Assembly (NCBI GenBank): GCA_900073065.1
Contig: FJOG01000007.1
Coordinates: 34,076-98,075 of the forward strand
Reading direction: 5' to 3'
DNA length: 64,000 bases
From: Phialocephala subalpina
Lineage: Eukaryota > Ascomycota > Leotiomycetes > Helotiales > Mollisiaceae
Part shown: positions 43,893-56,449 of the stretch, piece after piece
How the letters are laid out: every line of letters starts with the position of its first letter
Position numbering within the stretch: the stretch's first letter is position 1
Notes under the pieces: generated by a model
What the model was told of the DNA's origin: nothing
What the model saw: the letters and a program-made list of their open reading frames with translations, nothing else
Databases searched by the model: none
Program-made: the position numbers and the translations under genes

Positions 43893-45885
43893 TCAATTAA
43901 GGTCAAAAAATCGCTCCTCGCCCCTCTTGACGAATCGCAATGGCACATGGCCAGAAGCAGCCATTTGTACTGTGATGGCACAGGTCAACTTATTCTGCCA
44001 ATTGTATCTTGCCCTGCTCGCAGCTTTACCCCACGTATTTTCTCTCTTCTGCTGCGTCATCTGTTTCACTTGCTCGTCACTAGCCCAATCATCAACTGCA
44101 AGCTCGACTGAGTACAGCGAGAAAATGACTGCAAGCGCGGCAAGAATCTCGATTTGTGCGAAGCGTTTGCCTAGACAGGAGCGCTGGCCGTCGCTGAAAG
44201 CGATGAAGGAACCTTTAGTGGGTACGTGAATTCGAGGGCAACGCTCTGTGAATAACGAGCTACTTCGTGGGGTATCTGGCATAGATTCGTCTCTGTATGT
44301 ACCCCAATTGAGGCTGGGGAGTGGAGAACTATCAGACTTCATCCATCTGTGAGGATTGAATTCTTCCATATCATTGTCCAGGTTGTCGTGGGCGAACACC
44401 GGGCTTGCTGGATCTGAAGGGACGCTGTGGCGCCAGTATTTGGGGTTGACTTGTACTGCTGAGACGCAGAGTCTGATCGTCATGTCCGGAGGTAGAGTGG
44501 TGCATTTCCCTTCAATAATGACTTCTTGTGGCGTGTTTGTAACAACCTTTGGAATCGTCAGGACTGGAGAAACGAGACGTAGTTCTTCGTTCCAGACAGC
44601 AGTGAGGAACGAGTTCGTCAAGTAAGGCAGATCTTGCTCATAATTCCACTCAGACGGATTTCGACCTTGGAGGATATCAAATAATTCCTGTTGCAGATGC
44701 TTCTGGATATGCGGATGCAATGCCAACAGAAGAATCGTCATATGCAGGCTACTCGCTGATGTCTCGTGCCCAGCGACAATGAAAACGAACAGATTACCTA
44801 AGACCTCGGCGTCCGTGAGACCTGGTTGCCCTCGGCGATTGGCTTTGTGCAGGACTTGACCCTTGACAAGTTGCCCGATCAAATCAATGTTGGGAGAGCG
44901 AGAATTTTCGGACAGAATGTCGGTTTTTCTTTCTGCAATCATGTCTTGCATGTATCTCTTCCAATTGTCATAGGCTTCATAGAGCTTCTTCATGCGACGA
45001 AAGGGCATACGCTCTGGAAGGAAGTTAGCATCGAGTCGAAATATTTCCTAACACGCATCACTTACTGACTAGCCAGAGAGGCAAAGTGCTCATTGCCGTA
45101 GCCATCAAAATCATGTTCTTTGTGATATATCGAAGAGATGCAGAATAGGTCATGGTATGTCCGGGCTTCAAGTGCTGTGTTTCTAGTTCTTCGACATCCT
45201 CGGCTGAGTTTGGCCATACGACCTTTTGACCAAGAGCAGCATTGCCGATAATTTCCAAACTCAAATTCATAACATCGTCCGCAATATGGTCAACAGTTTT
45301 GCTCGATGTATCACGCCCAAGCAATGAGGCCAGCATTGCTTGGGTACGTTCGATCGTCTCCCTCCATACCAGTTGATTGTTGTGCTCCGAAAATGCGGGA
45401 CTGGTAAGTCTTCGCTGATGGCGCCATTCTTCTCCTTCTGACGTGACAACGTTCATGCCATAGATACTGATGGCTCGATAGATGCGGATAGGTTTTGGAA
45501 AGTCGTTACCTCGCGAGGTGATCTGCGAGATAACGTCTGCATCTGCTGTGTTCAGTACGATGCCACCGGGCGACACAATCAGAAACGTGTCGGTACCAAG
45601 TCGTGCAAAGGGAGCGTGCCGAAATCGAAGGGGCCATATTGAAGTCACGAGATTTCGCCAGGATGCGACCGAGTCTTGAAGTAGGACTTTGTTCAGCAAC
45701 CTCAAAAATGTCCGACGCATGAACAATGACACCAGCTGATTGTAACTGTACCAGGGAACAACTACATACTTCAGACCAGTTGACCTAGCAGTCTGGATGT
45801 TTTGGAGTAGTGTCAAACAGGTCCAGCCAAGGTAGAAGGCAACGAAAGCAAGCCAAGCCAGCAACAGGCTTTGGGAGAAGAACAT
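43893..45885 (-). CDS. Cytochrome P450 monooxygenase
   Basis: Two exons, 45066-45885 and 43893-45013, with a 52-bp intron (phase 1), give 646 residues, long for a P450. An N-terminal anchor (SLLLAWLAFVAFYLGWTCL) puts it on the ER. All key motifs are present: oxygen-binding AGHETSAS (I-helix), the E-x-x-R as EELR (K-helix), NPHRWM, and the heme loop FSDGQRSCLGKRF with its cysteine. Extra length comes from an insert between the PERF-like region and the heme loop (SDSSPLPSLNWGTYRDESMP onward). No lesion is seen. It is divergent from the PDR-type ABC gene at 47199, an arrangement common in metabolite or xenobiotic loci. Substrate unknown. Confidence 0.92.
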
Positions 45886-47198
45886 GACACCGGATCATCA
45901 ATTCATCGAAGAAGAAACGATGGCTTGTTCGTGGTATTGAGATCCGCGGCCGGCAGCAGACATTGATTAAGTTGTCATGGGAACGACCGGAAGGAAATTA
46001 TGTATAAGAAGCAGACGACGCTCAGCAGACGGCGAGCACTCTATTCACGGCATAACTGAGGTAGATGTGGCACAGTGACAGTGAGGAGACCGGTAACCCA
46101 AAATTGGCCATTGGAGTGAAAGTGAGTGTGACTGCGGCAGCCATATGCGAATGTGAGGATGACAGGACAGGACAGGACAGGAAGAGAAGACAGTTGGAGG
46201 TCGGAGGTCGTCCGGAGAAAACGTTTATCCGGCGCTAATCTACTTTCGGTAGAGCCTGTCAATTGGCGCCAACTCGCGGAAGCGGCAGCGTGGCTTGGCA
46301 CTTTCCCACGCTTTCCGCTCCAGCTCCCGCTCCCGCGTTCTTCCCACGTCGCTTCAGCTGACCTCAGGAGTTATCGATATCTTCAACCACACCTGCCATG
46401 CATATTTCACGCATCTGCATCCTCCAACGCTGCTCTAACATGCACAACAACATCAGGATTATTGACGGCTCGTATGCAGGTTTAGTTTTGGCCCCTGCCA
46501 CATCGCTTGATCCCTGCTGCATGTAGCCCGTGTGCTGCGAGACCTTCAACCGCCTCTGTCTTGCATGCTGTAGGTGTATTTACCAGACATCGTACAGCTG
46601 TACAACTCAATCTAGTCCAATCCTCCTCATGAATCGAGATAATGCAGGTAGGGAGAACAAACCCCTCGATTGTACTACTGGTCCGACCTCGACTAGTGTC
46701 GAAAGCCGTACGTTCCTGAGTGCCACGAGCAAACGCCACCAAAGTCCAGACGACCCGTTATGTTTCTTGGAGAATCTTGGGGGCCCTAATTGACACTCTT
46801 TTGCCTTGGTAGTTTGTCTTTGTGAATCTGTTTGCTGGTTTGTTGGATCCTGCAGCTCAGCGTGCATATTCCTCCTTTCTTTGTCATGGAAGTATTCACA
46901 ATCTTGTCATCCGGAGTAGCTTGGAACGAATCCTAAGCATATGTCCAGATCAGGTGGACTTAAGCTCTATCGCAGATTTAGGAAGTAGTAGCTCATTTAC
47001 TTCCCAAAGTGACGCCACTTCTGGGAACTTCGAAGGTAAGCGCGAGGGACAGTCCTACTCACAGCCTCGAGGTACTTTGTGACGTACGTGTGCCGACCCA
47101 ATGAGCATCACGGCTCCCTAAATTTTCGACAATAATGAAGGTCGTTCTCAATTGAAGGTCCAGTTAATAGAGAGACATTCTTCCACCCACGAACAAAC
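45886..47198. promoter_or_regulatory. Divergent promoter region of the P450 and ABC transporter genes
   Basis: 1.3 kb without a supported ORF between two divergent genes. It includes the (GACAG)x4 repeat. Co-regulation is plausible from the arrangement but no shared site can be named. Confidence 0.45.
46161..46180 (+). repeat. (GACAG)x4 microsatellite
   Basis: Four perfect tandem copies of the pentamer GACAG lie in the P450/ABC intergenic region. Confidence 0.95.
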
Positions 47199-50100
47199 AT
47201 GGACGACTTCCAAAATCACTTTCTGGGTGTTCGACCAGGCTCTCCTTTAGACCCAACCTGCGATGACTTCAGCGCAAAGGCATGGCTTTCTAACCTCATC
47301 GGTTTCACACAACAAGATCCCACGAGATACCTACCTCGGTGTAACATTCAGAGACCTCGAGGCGTATGGGTTTGGCAGTCCCACAGATTACCAGAAGAAT
47401 GTTGGAAATGTATTTTTGGAACCCACAAGGTTATTTCGATGGATGGGAGGACAGAAGAAGCAACGAATTCAGATTCTGAAGGACTTCGATGGCCTAGTTG
47501 AAGCTGGGGAGATGTGTCTGGTGCTAGGACGTCCCGGGAGCGGTTGTTCGACATTACTCAAGACTCTGTCTGGAGATACACATGGTTTCTACATCGGATC
47601 CGAATCGATGCTCAACTACCAAGGCATACCAGCAAAGCAGATGCATACACAATTCCGAGGCGAGGCAATTTACATGGCTGAGAACGATGTCCACTTTCCA
47701 CAACTTACTGTCGGCCAGACGCTGCTCTTTGCAGCGAAGGCTCGAGCTCCGCGCGACAATACATTCCCTGGAGTTACACGAGACATGTGGGCGCGGCATA
47801 TGCGAGATGTTATCATGGCGACGTTTGGAATCACGCATACAGTCAACACTCCTGTAGGAGGAGTCCTCATCAAAGGCATCAGTGGCGGCGAGAGAAAGCG
47901 GGTGAGCATTGCAGAAGCTATATTAAGTGGAAGTACTCTACAGTGTTGGGACAACAGCACACAAGGCTTGGATAGTGGGAATGCACCGAAATTCGGCAAG
48001 ACTATACGGCTCTCGACTAGTCTTGCTGGAGCAACTGCTTTCGTCTCGCTGTACCAAGGCTCTCAAGATGCATATAAGGTAAGGTTTCCATGATCTATTT
48101 CATCTAATTGTTATTAATAATAAGCAGGTATTCGACAAAGTCACAGTCATCTATGAAGGACGACAGATATACTTCGGGCCCTGCAACGAAGCCAAAGACT
48201 TCTTCACCAACATGGGCTTCGAATCTGCCCCACGTCGAACCACAGCTGACTTCCTCACAGCGTTGACTAGCCCTGGTGAGCGCCGTATCATACCTAGCTA
48301 TGAGGCACTCGTACCACGTACTGCGGAGGAATTCGCGGAGGCCTGGAAGAGCAGTAAGACTTATCAGCGATTGCTTGAAGACATCAGTCGATATAATGAG
48401 AAGCACCCAATCAGTGGTCCTTCCGTTGCGGGATTTGTCGAGTCACGTAGAGCACAGCAGGCGGTTCAACAGTAAGTCTTAAGCCAGTTGGTTGTATACC
48501 ACGTGCTCATGCTGTAGCAGGAGAGTCGGATCACCGTATACACTCTCGCTGTATCACCAAGTCATGATATGCGTTGAGCGTGGTTTTCAACGACTGAAGG
48601 GTGATGCAAGTGTTACGATCTCACGAGTTGTGGCGAACGCGGTTCTAGCACTTGTGGTAGGAAGCATGTTCTACAATCTTGATGAGACAACAGACAGCTT
48701 CTATAGCAGATCTGTTCTCATCTTTTTGGCCATCCTGCTCAATGCATTTGCTAGCGCATTAGAGGCAAGATTCTCACCCACTATCTATGCTTCATGGCTG
48801 ACCCTTTATAGATTTTGATCATCTTCGACCAACGTCCAATCGTCGAGAAGCACGCTCGCTACGGCCTCTACCACCCATTCGCAGAAGCCGTCGCATCAAC
48901 CCTCTGCGACATGCCATTCAAAATCTGCAACTCCATCTTTTTCAACCTAGCCCTGTACTTCATGTCGAACCTACGAAGAGAGCCTGGAGCATTCTTCATC
49001 TTCTTGCTCTTCTCGTTCTCCATGACAGTGTCGTTGTCCATGGTCTTCCGCAGCTTTGGCGCCAGCTCTCGTGCTTTAGCGTCTTCACTGTTTCCTTCCA
49101 CCATTACGATCCTGGCGCTGATGACGTATACTGGATTCGTTGTGCCGATAGGGAGAATGCATCCTTGGTTCCGATGGATCAATTATATTGATCCCATTGC
49201 GTATGCTTTCGAGAGTTTGATGATTAACGAGTATCATGGTCGCGATTTCAAATGCAGTCCAAAGTCCTTCGTCCCGGCTGGCCCGGACTATCTGGGTGTT
49301 GATGGTCTCAATCGAATTTGTGCGACTGTGGGAGCAGTGGCTGGCTCAGACTACATTCGGTTGAGCTTCAATTATCGCCCCGAGCACTTGTGGAGGCAAT
49401 GTGTTTGGTTCCTCATGAGAAAGGTACAAGATACTAACCCTTAAAGAAATCTTGGCATCATCGTAGCATTGACTATCTTCTTCACATTCACCTACTTCAC
49501 GTCCACTGAATATATTACTGCAAAGAAGTCAAAAGGCGAAATCCTACTCTTTCAACGTGGTCTCCATCATCAAAACAAGACTGATATTGAGCAACCTCGA
49601 TCGAGTCGCTTCGTTACTAGGTCTGACGAGGACCTAGTGACTTCTGAGAAGAGGTCGGCAAGGATACAGAAGCAGACGTCTGTTTTTCAATGGAAGGATA
49701 TTTGCTACGATATCAAGATCAAGAAGGAGGATCGCCGTATCCTGAATCGTGTTGACGGCTGGGTCGCTCCTGGTACTTTGACTGCTCTAATGGCAAGTAT
49801 AACATGTTCTTTTCTTGTTCTGATGTACCTTTTGCGCTCTCCATCATGGGCTGAATATTCACATAGGGTCCTTCTGGAGCTGGGAAAACCACGCTCCTGG
49901 ATGTCCTGGCCACTCGCGATATCATTGGTGTTGCTTCTGGCGAGGCCTTGGTTGATGGCTGGCCTCGGAATGTCTCCTTCCAACGCAAGACTGGCTACGC
50001 CCAGCAACAGGACATCCATCTCGAGACAATGACTGTGCGAGAGGCAATGCGCTTCAACGCACTCCTCTGTCATCCTCAAAGCAAGTCTAGATCGAAGAAG

Positions 50101-52144
50101 CTCCACTACGTTGACGAGATCATCGGCTTGTTGGACATGGGCTCCTATGCCGACGCAATTATTGGGGTCCCTGGAGAAGGTGAGGTATCATTATCCTTCC
50201 CATATTGTCTCAAAGCTGACGTGGCATCAGGTCTCAACATTGAGCAGCGAAAGAAGCTTACAATAGCTGTAGAGCTTGCTGCCAGACCACAGCTCCTCCT
50301 TTTCCTAGACGAACCCAGCTCCGGACTTGACAGTCAGACTTCCTGGGCAGTACTTGATCTTCTCGAAAAGCTTACTAGCTATGGTCAAGCTATCCTTTGT
50401 ACCATTCATCAACCATCCGCTGCCCTGTTTGAACGCTTCGACCGACTTCTATTCCTAGCACCGGAAGGCAAGCCAGTCTACTTTGGTGACATTGGAGAGG
50501 ACTCTCGTACCGTCATCAGCTATTTCGAACGATCTGGTGCCACGCCTTGTCCCGTTGATGCCAATCCCGCAGAGTGGATCATGGAAATCATTGGCTGCAC
50601 TCCGGGTTCTCACAGTGACATTGATTGGCCTGAAGTCTGGAGGAACAGTCCTGAGTTCGCCGAAGTCCACCACCAATTAGATTCTATGGCTCGGCATGCG
50701 AGATCGACTCAACCTACGCAAGCTCAAGTTAATGATGGTTTTAAGGAATTCGCTGCTCCATTCTCTGTCCAGCTTTGGGAATGCTTGAAGAGAGTCAATC
50801 AGCAGTACTGGAGAACACCTTCGTATATTTACTCGAAGGCTGCGATGTGCATTGGCTCAGTATGTTCTTCCCCCTCTGAAGCTGTACGTTGACCGACGAT
50901 TCTCAGGCTTTGTTCCTCGGTTTCACATTCTGGAAGTCTGACAATTCCCTCCAAGGGCTGCAAGACCAGACTTTCAACATCTTCATGCTGATGTGAGTTA
51001 CTCATTCTCGATGTTCAGGGTGGGGACTAAAGTTGACTTTGCGGCACACTCTCCTCAAACTTCGTCCCACAAATGCTTCCTAATTTCGTGACCCAGCGCT
51101 CCATCTACGAAGCACGAGAGCGCCCTGCAAAGACATACTCCTGGCCTGTCTTCATGCTTTCCAACATCCTCGTCGAACTCCCTTGGAATGCTCTCATGGC
51201 TGTATTCATCTTCCTCGCGTGGCACTACCCATCTGGCCTCTATCGAAATGCCCAATTCACGAACACTGTCACCGAGAGAAGCGTGACTATGTTCTTGTGA
51301 ATGCTTGCGTACATGATGTTCACAAGCACCTTCGGGCATATGGTCCAAGCAGGAGTCGAGTTGGCAGATATGGGTGGTAACTACGCTAATTTGCTGTTCA
51401 TGCTTTCGCTCATCTTCTGCGGGTAAGTGGCAACCTTCACTTCTCATCGAAAGGATATGCACTAACCACTTGTTTAGAGTTTTGATCGGACCCAGTCTCC
51501 TCCCCCGTTTCTGGATCTTCATGTACCGAGTATCTCCCTTCACCTACCTCGTCTCCGCCGTCTTAAGTACGGGCCTAGCGAACGCGCCAATCACCTGCTC
51601 CTCAATTGAACTTCTACACTTTGATCCCTTGCCGAACACAACTTGTTCAACTTACCTCTCATCCTATCTCCAGACTGCTGGTGGATACCTTTCAAATCCT
51701 GAAGCTATGGGTGATTGTGAATATTGTCCGTTGAAAGATACAAATGCGTTTTTGAAGTTAGTAAACTCGGATTACGAGACTCGCTGGCGAGATTTCGGCA
51801 TTCTGTGGGCTTATGTGGGTGTTAATATTGCTTTGGCTATGTTTTGGTACTGGCTTGCTAGAGTACCGAAGGATAGGAGGGTCAGAACCAATGCTAAGCC
51901 TCTTGTGGATGAGGAGGAGGGTCCTGTGGAGCCCGTGGAGCCGAGAGATAGAATGGCGCTGCGAGGAGAGAATTGGCCTGTTGACGGGAGCAATGCTTTT
52001 GGTGAGCCTGGAGATGGTGTTGGTGAGGGCGATGTTGAACTATCTGGTGTGATGGGAGTGCATGAGAGACTAGAGGATAAAGGTGCGGATGATAGGATTG
52101 AGGTATATGAGGTCCGGGGAAGGGTCGAGGAAGAGGAGAAGTGA
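47199..52144 (+). pseudogene. PDR-type (ABCG) full-size ABC transporter, probably inactivated
   Basis: Pieces give the full PDR layout (NBD-TMD)x2: Walker [10 protein letters not shown] and signature [14 protein letters not shown], six helices, then second Walker [28 protein letters not shown] and [12 protein letters not shown], then TMD2. Exons read: 47199-48078, 48128-48471, 48521-48764, 48812-49395, 49447-49792, 49867-50179, 50231-50859, 50907-50992, about 51040-51422, 51478-52144. Lesions: a one-base frameshift near 47330-47342 (DPTRYLPR versus [13 protein letters not shown]), no AG acceptor where exon 9 should start near 51040, and an in-frame TGA at 51298-51300 within a TMD2 helix. Three introns need GC donors. 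Family members pump xenobiotics across the plasma membrane; this copy probably cannot. Confidence 0.85.
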
Positions 52145-52631
52145 TCAGTTATGGTTGCTCCCTGTTGCTCCCTTTTGCTCAGATCTTGCCTTGCTCTTTC
52201 TTCTTTTTGGACGACGAGACTAGGCGTCAGGGGTTAGAAAGTATAGGTGCATAAGATAATTGGCTTCATCGTGCTTGATGATACAATAACAATACAATCG
52301 ACCTTCAAATTATTGTTCAGCGAAATAGAGCCGTGACAGGCACGTGAATGTTCGACGTCGTTGCGGAGAGCCACTCCGATTTTCAATACCTGGGCACTGA
52401 TTGGACATCTCGCAAGTCGAAAGGCAAGTTTTGATTAACGAGCCGCATCAGATAACCCCAAGATATATTATTGGAGATATGTTGCATCGGATCTGCAAGC
52501 TGCTTACTGATCCTGTAAGTTCGGGGCCGAAGCGAGAACAAAGCGGGGTTCCATTGACAGCAGTTGGATGTCAGCCCACGAACCTTCAATTGTACATTAG
52601 AAATCACCTGTGACAACTGGCATCGTGTGGT
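52145..52631. other. Intergenic, no supported gene
   Basis: 3' flank of the ABC gene and promoter of the peroxidase gene; no ORF of note. Confidence 0.4.
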
Positions 52632-53783
52632 ATGAACGGAAGAAATATCAGCAGCACCATCCGCGCTGAGGCTCGAAGTTGGTTGCATTCTAGACCGATC
52701 ATCTCAAGTCTAGAACGAGGAGGCTCTCGAGCAACCATCATACAACGACCTCCCAAAGCCCAATCAATACCTCAAAGCAGCGAAATACGTCTAATCCGGC
52801 AATTCCACACCACGGGAGCCGCAATGAGCACCCGTGTCCCCATCGAGCCTCAACGCGTCGACGCGCCCCTCACCCAGTCAGCCACCTTCCTCGTTCTCTC
52901 AGTCACCTCCACCCCCTCCGCTATTAAAATAGTCCGCTCCGCACTCGCCGGCATCGACGACATCGCCAAAAACGTAGCAATTCGAGACCTCAATGCTTCA
53001 TTCGCCTGCACTGTCGGAATAGGAAGTAGAGTCTGGGATGAAGTCACGCGCCTTCCGAGACCAGCTGAACTGCACCCTTTTCCTGAGGTGAAGGGCAAGA
53101 AGCATACGGCTGTTTCTACGCCGGGGGATTTGTTGTTTCATATTAGGAGTGAGAGGAGGGATCTGAATTTTGAGTTTGAGAGACAATTGTTGGATATCTT
53201 GGGAGATTCGGTCAAGGTAGAAGATGAGACTATTGGGTTTAGGTACTTCGATATCCGGGATCTTCTTGGATTCGTCGATGGCACTGCAAACCCAGTTGGT
53301 CCAGCAGTACCAGCATCAATCCTCTGTACCCGAGAAGATGACTCCGCCGGTGCTGGTGGAAGTTATATCGTTATCCAGAAATACGTCCATGACTTGAAAG
53401 GTTGGCGAGGACTGTCGGCGGAGAAGCAAGAAGCTATCATCGGCCGCACAAAATTCGACAACATTGAACTCGATGACGCCAGCGAGAAGGAGCAGAAAGC
53501 CCACAAGCAGTTGGCGACAGTCGAAGATGCGGAAGGGAACGAGCATGATATCCTGAGAGATAATATGCCGTTTGGGAGTCCGGGGAAGGGAGAGTTTGGA
53601 ACCTATTTTATTGGGTATTCGAGACGGCTTTGGGTGGTGGAGAAGATGTTGGAGAGGATGTTCATTGGTGTTCCTGAAGGGATGCATGATAGGTTGTTGG
53701 ATTATTCGACGCCGTTGACTGGGACGACGTTCTTTGCTCCGAGTGCGAGCTTGATGGCTAGTCTAGATGATGGTGATGATTGA
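52632..53783 (+). CDS. DyP-type heme peroxidase, possibly mitochondrial
   Basis: Single exon of 383 codons. The DyP hallmark G-x-x-D-G is present as GFVDGTANPVG; the C-terminal half has GTYFIGYSRRLWVVEKMLER and FAPSASLMASL, typical of the family. The acidic Asp of GxxDG is the distal catalytic residue; EGNEHDILRDNMPFG precedes the C-terminal heme-pocket region. From ATG 52632 the first 64 residues are Arg/Ser-rich without acids at the start (ISSTIRAEARSWLHSRPIIS, later RQFHTTGAAM), resembling a mitochondrial presequence with a cleavage site before MSTRV. The alternative ATG at 52824 gives a cytosolic form of 319 residues. It should oxidise bulky phenolics or dyes with peroxide. Confidence 0.9.
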   Translation: MNGRNISSTIRAEARSWLHSRPIISSLERGGSRATIIQRPPKAQSIPQSSEIRLIRQFHTTGAAMSTRVPIEPQRVDAPLTQSATFLVLSVTSTPSAIKIVRSALAGIDDIAKNVAIRDLNASFACTVGIGSRVWDEVTRLPRPAELHPFPEVKGKKHTAVSTPGDLLFHIRSERRDLNFEFERQLLDILGDSVKVEDETIGFRYFDIRDLLGFVDGTANPVGPAVPASILCTREDDSAGAGGSYIVIQKYVHDLKGWRGLSAEKQEAIIGRTKFDNIELDDASEKEQKAHKQLATVEDAEGNEHDILRDNMPFGSPGKGEFGTYFIGYSRRLWVVEKMLERMFIGVPEGMHDRLLDYSTPLTGTTFFAPSASLMASLDDGDD

Positions 53784-53860
53784 TGGAATTGGAATTTGAG
53801 AAAGGAGGGACTTTGGACGTGTAGAATTCTGGTATTTGAAAGCATCTCGAAATGCCTCGC

Positions 53861-54060
53861 TCAAGCTGGCAATTCATGACCTGATTTAGTTGAGTCTCCT
53901 ATCTCCTGCACCTCGTACGTCCTAGCCCCTTTCGAGTCCCCTGCTCTGTATTCGTTAGCAGCCTCGGTGTTTGACTGTATTCGTTTCTTCCTCCGCAGAA
54001 ATATGAGTGCCAACAACGAGCCAATCGCTATGATCCCCAGTGGCACAGCTATGCCAATAC
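53861..54060 (-). pseudogene. 3' end of a single-pass membrane protein gene; rest not found
   Basis: The minus strand reads IGIAVPLGIIAIGSLLALIF followed by LRRKKR and a hydrophilic 45-residue tail ending GHELPA. This is the classic end of a fungal surface protein (helix, basic stop-transfer, short cytosolic tail). No ectodomain can be read upstream (54060-54300), so this is either a last exon of a decayed gene or a leftover fragment. Confidence 0.45.
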
Positions 54061-54863
54061 CGATCTTAGTACGAAGTACAGAATGAACCCTGCGACTTTC
54101 ATAACCCTACATTCCTTTCAATTCCAAGATATCTGTAAATCCGTGGAATCCCCCAATTTCGAATTTCACAAGCAGATCTATAGCAGCAGCGATAATTCTG
54201 ACAATGTGTTAACTCGTACCTATGTGAGCTCAGAGATTAGACTGATACTCGCCCTTTTTCCGCGTCATTGAGATACCCACAGTGTTTCTCTGGAAGGAAG
54301 GCTATGAAGATCCGTTCGGTGGGGGATGAAATCCAAATCGCTTTGCGGAGTTGTTGTCTCTACATCCAGGTCTTCCAGCTTGATACCTCATTGCTTGGTA
54401 GGACCGGACCTCTGGCCTTTGTATCTGCGCCCGCATGCCCTTGAATAGAGCTGTATAAAGCAACCATCTGCATATCCTGTACGGACAAAGAATGATTGCA
54501 CAAATCCCAAGTGCTTTTCCAACCTGCCTCGAGCGATGTGAGTGAGAATGAAGATCCACAAATTGGCCCAAGGGTAGCCGTCTCAAGGGTAAATGGAAAG
54601 GCCATCTTGATGCCCAGTCCTTGTCCTTATCGACTCGTGTTATATACCGCCCTGGAGCTGCTGATGCCACCGACAGATTCGCAATTGGGCTGCTTCTAAA
54701 TCGTCTGATCGGGGTTGAGAGCAGCCTGGAGTACAGTTGCTGTCATCTGAACGACTGGAGATCAACTTGCCTGGCTTAACAGGTTTACCTCCTCGAATGC
54801 TTCTCACTTGAAGCTTGAAGCTTCCCCATACATAGTGGAAATACTTGTTGGCATCTAGGTTGC
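54061..54863. other. Intergenic, no supported gene
   Basis: Overlapping short frames on both strands without motifs. Confidence 0.4.
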
Positions 54864-55949
54864 ATGTCAGCGGATTGTCTTGGGTCAACGACGAGGTTGC
54901 GCCGTGGAAGGGTCAGGTTACACAAAGTGCGGGAACGTTCAAGGATCGAATCGCCTTTTTCATCAAGCCCCGTCATTTGGATAGACATGTCACAAAGAGG
55001 CAGATATATTGAGCGATCGAACGAGCCAGACCAGATAGGGTTTGCTGGTCTCGTGGAATTCCTGGCCAGCGATCCCGATCGATCCACCAGCTTCTTCAAA
55101 GCTTTCCACAAAGAAGCTCTCGAGGATATCATTTTCATGGAAGCGGAAATAGCAGAGCTCAACGTAGTAATCGAAGGACATTTTAAGACAGACTTGAAGG
55201 GAGACATGGAAGACATGCAATGTGCACGATCGTGGACGAAGTTTGCAGCCAGCACCAGCGCACGTCAACAAGAAAAGAAAGGGCTGTTATTGAAACGTCG
55301 AGCTCTGATGCGAGAATATCGTGTGCTTTCTGCACACTCCAAGCAATTAGACTGCAGCTGACGGGAGTGATGCCGTAGGAGAGGCACGGGTCGTCGACAG
55401 AGAAATACAGCGCATGCCGTAACCTCATCGCAGCACCGTGGATGCGACCCGGAGATGGTGCTTACGAGATCATATTCCCGAAGCTCTGCGGTCACTCATC
55501 TTGAGCTGCCGTATCGCGCGGCGTTTTGACGACGAGAGAGACCTCGTCACAACTCGAAATTCGGTTAACCAAAGCCGCATGCTGCGGTTTGTGCGGAAAT
55601 ACTTGGGTTTCCTCTTCTTAGTATGTAGATGGATATGTAGATTTCGGATGAGAGAAGGAAATGAAGAGGAAGATGTGAGATGTGTGTGAGATATACGAGC
55701 GAGAGAAAGCTAATTCAGGCCTGCCTGTTTTAAAATGGTCCACTTCAGGGGAACATCGCGAGAATCTCAGGGCGACGAATTGGCTGGGCCGTCAGTGTCA
55801 TCAGCTCACTCTCCGCTGCCTTCCTACTTATCGGCTCCGTCCTCGATTTGTATTTCGTGAGGAGCGATAAATGGCGACTCATTTTGATTGCCGTCTACAC
55901 GATTGCCTCTGCTTCAACAGTTGGGCTGATGACCTCAGCTGCCTGAGCA
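54864..55949 (+). pseudogene. DUF6594 membrane protein, frame-disrupted
   Basis: The first 165 codons are intact and carry the DUF6594 core: GFAGLVEFLASDPDRSTSFF, then FMEAEIAELNVVIEG and DMQCARSWTKF. After the stop at 55359-55361 the remaining parts lie in other frames: EIQRM and AAPWMRPGDGAYEIIF near 55405-55475, then EALRSLIL and RFDDERDLVTTRNSVNQSRM in a second frame, and the C-terminal helices AAFLLIGSVLDLYFVRSDKW and LILIAVYTIASAST at about 55800-55940. DUF6594 proteins are fungal, usually 250-350 residues with two to three C-terminal helices; function unknown. At least two frame changes without clear introns point to a pseudogene. Confidence 0.65.
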
Positions 55950-56449
55950 GAGGTCTGTGGCAGCTCGGCTGCTTATGCTGCATGCTTGGTCGTCTTTGTA
56001 AGTGGCAATTTAGGGGGCTCTAGCAACTGTGTTGTGTAACAAAGGTTGAACCTCTCGTGTCTCAACTTTCGATGGAGCTTACTACTAGTAGTGGGAATGA
56101 ATATGTCTCGGCGTCGTTGAGATGAAGGTCTGACCTCCTCCTATCCATGTGAAAAGTCAACGCTAAGACAAGGCAGTTGACATTCTCGAACTCAAACGCC
56201 TCTCATCATTGGAGATACGTCAATGATTGATTGACCATGCTCACGAGCGAATTTAAGTTTCGATGTACTATAAATTGGTTCTATGGGCAACTGCCGGGAT
56301 ACCCAATGGTACTTGAACATATCTTCAAGAACTGCCTGGCTTTCAATTGCCCGACTTGACTGTAGAAACACACTTCATTGTTACCAATTCGTCATTTCCA
56401 AAGTCACCATCATGTGTTCGACTCAACCTAGGACGCATTCAATATCCCC
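55950..56449. other. Intergenic, no supported gene
   Basis: 500 bp between the DUF6594 relic and the 3' end of the dehydrogenase gene; short frames only. Confidence 0.4.
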
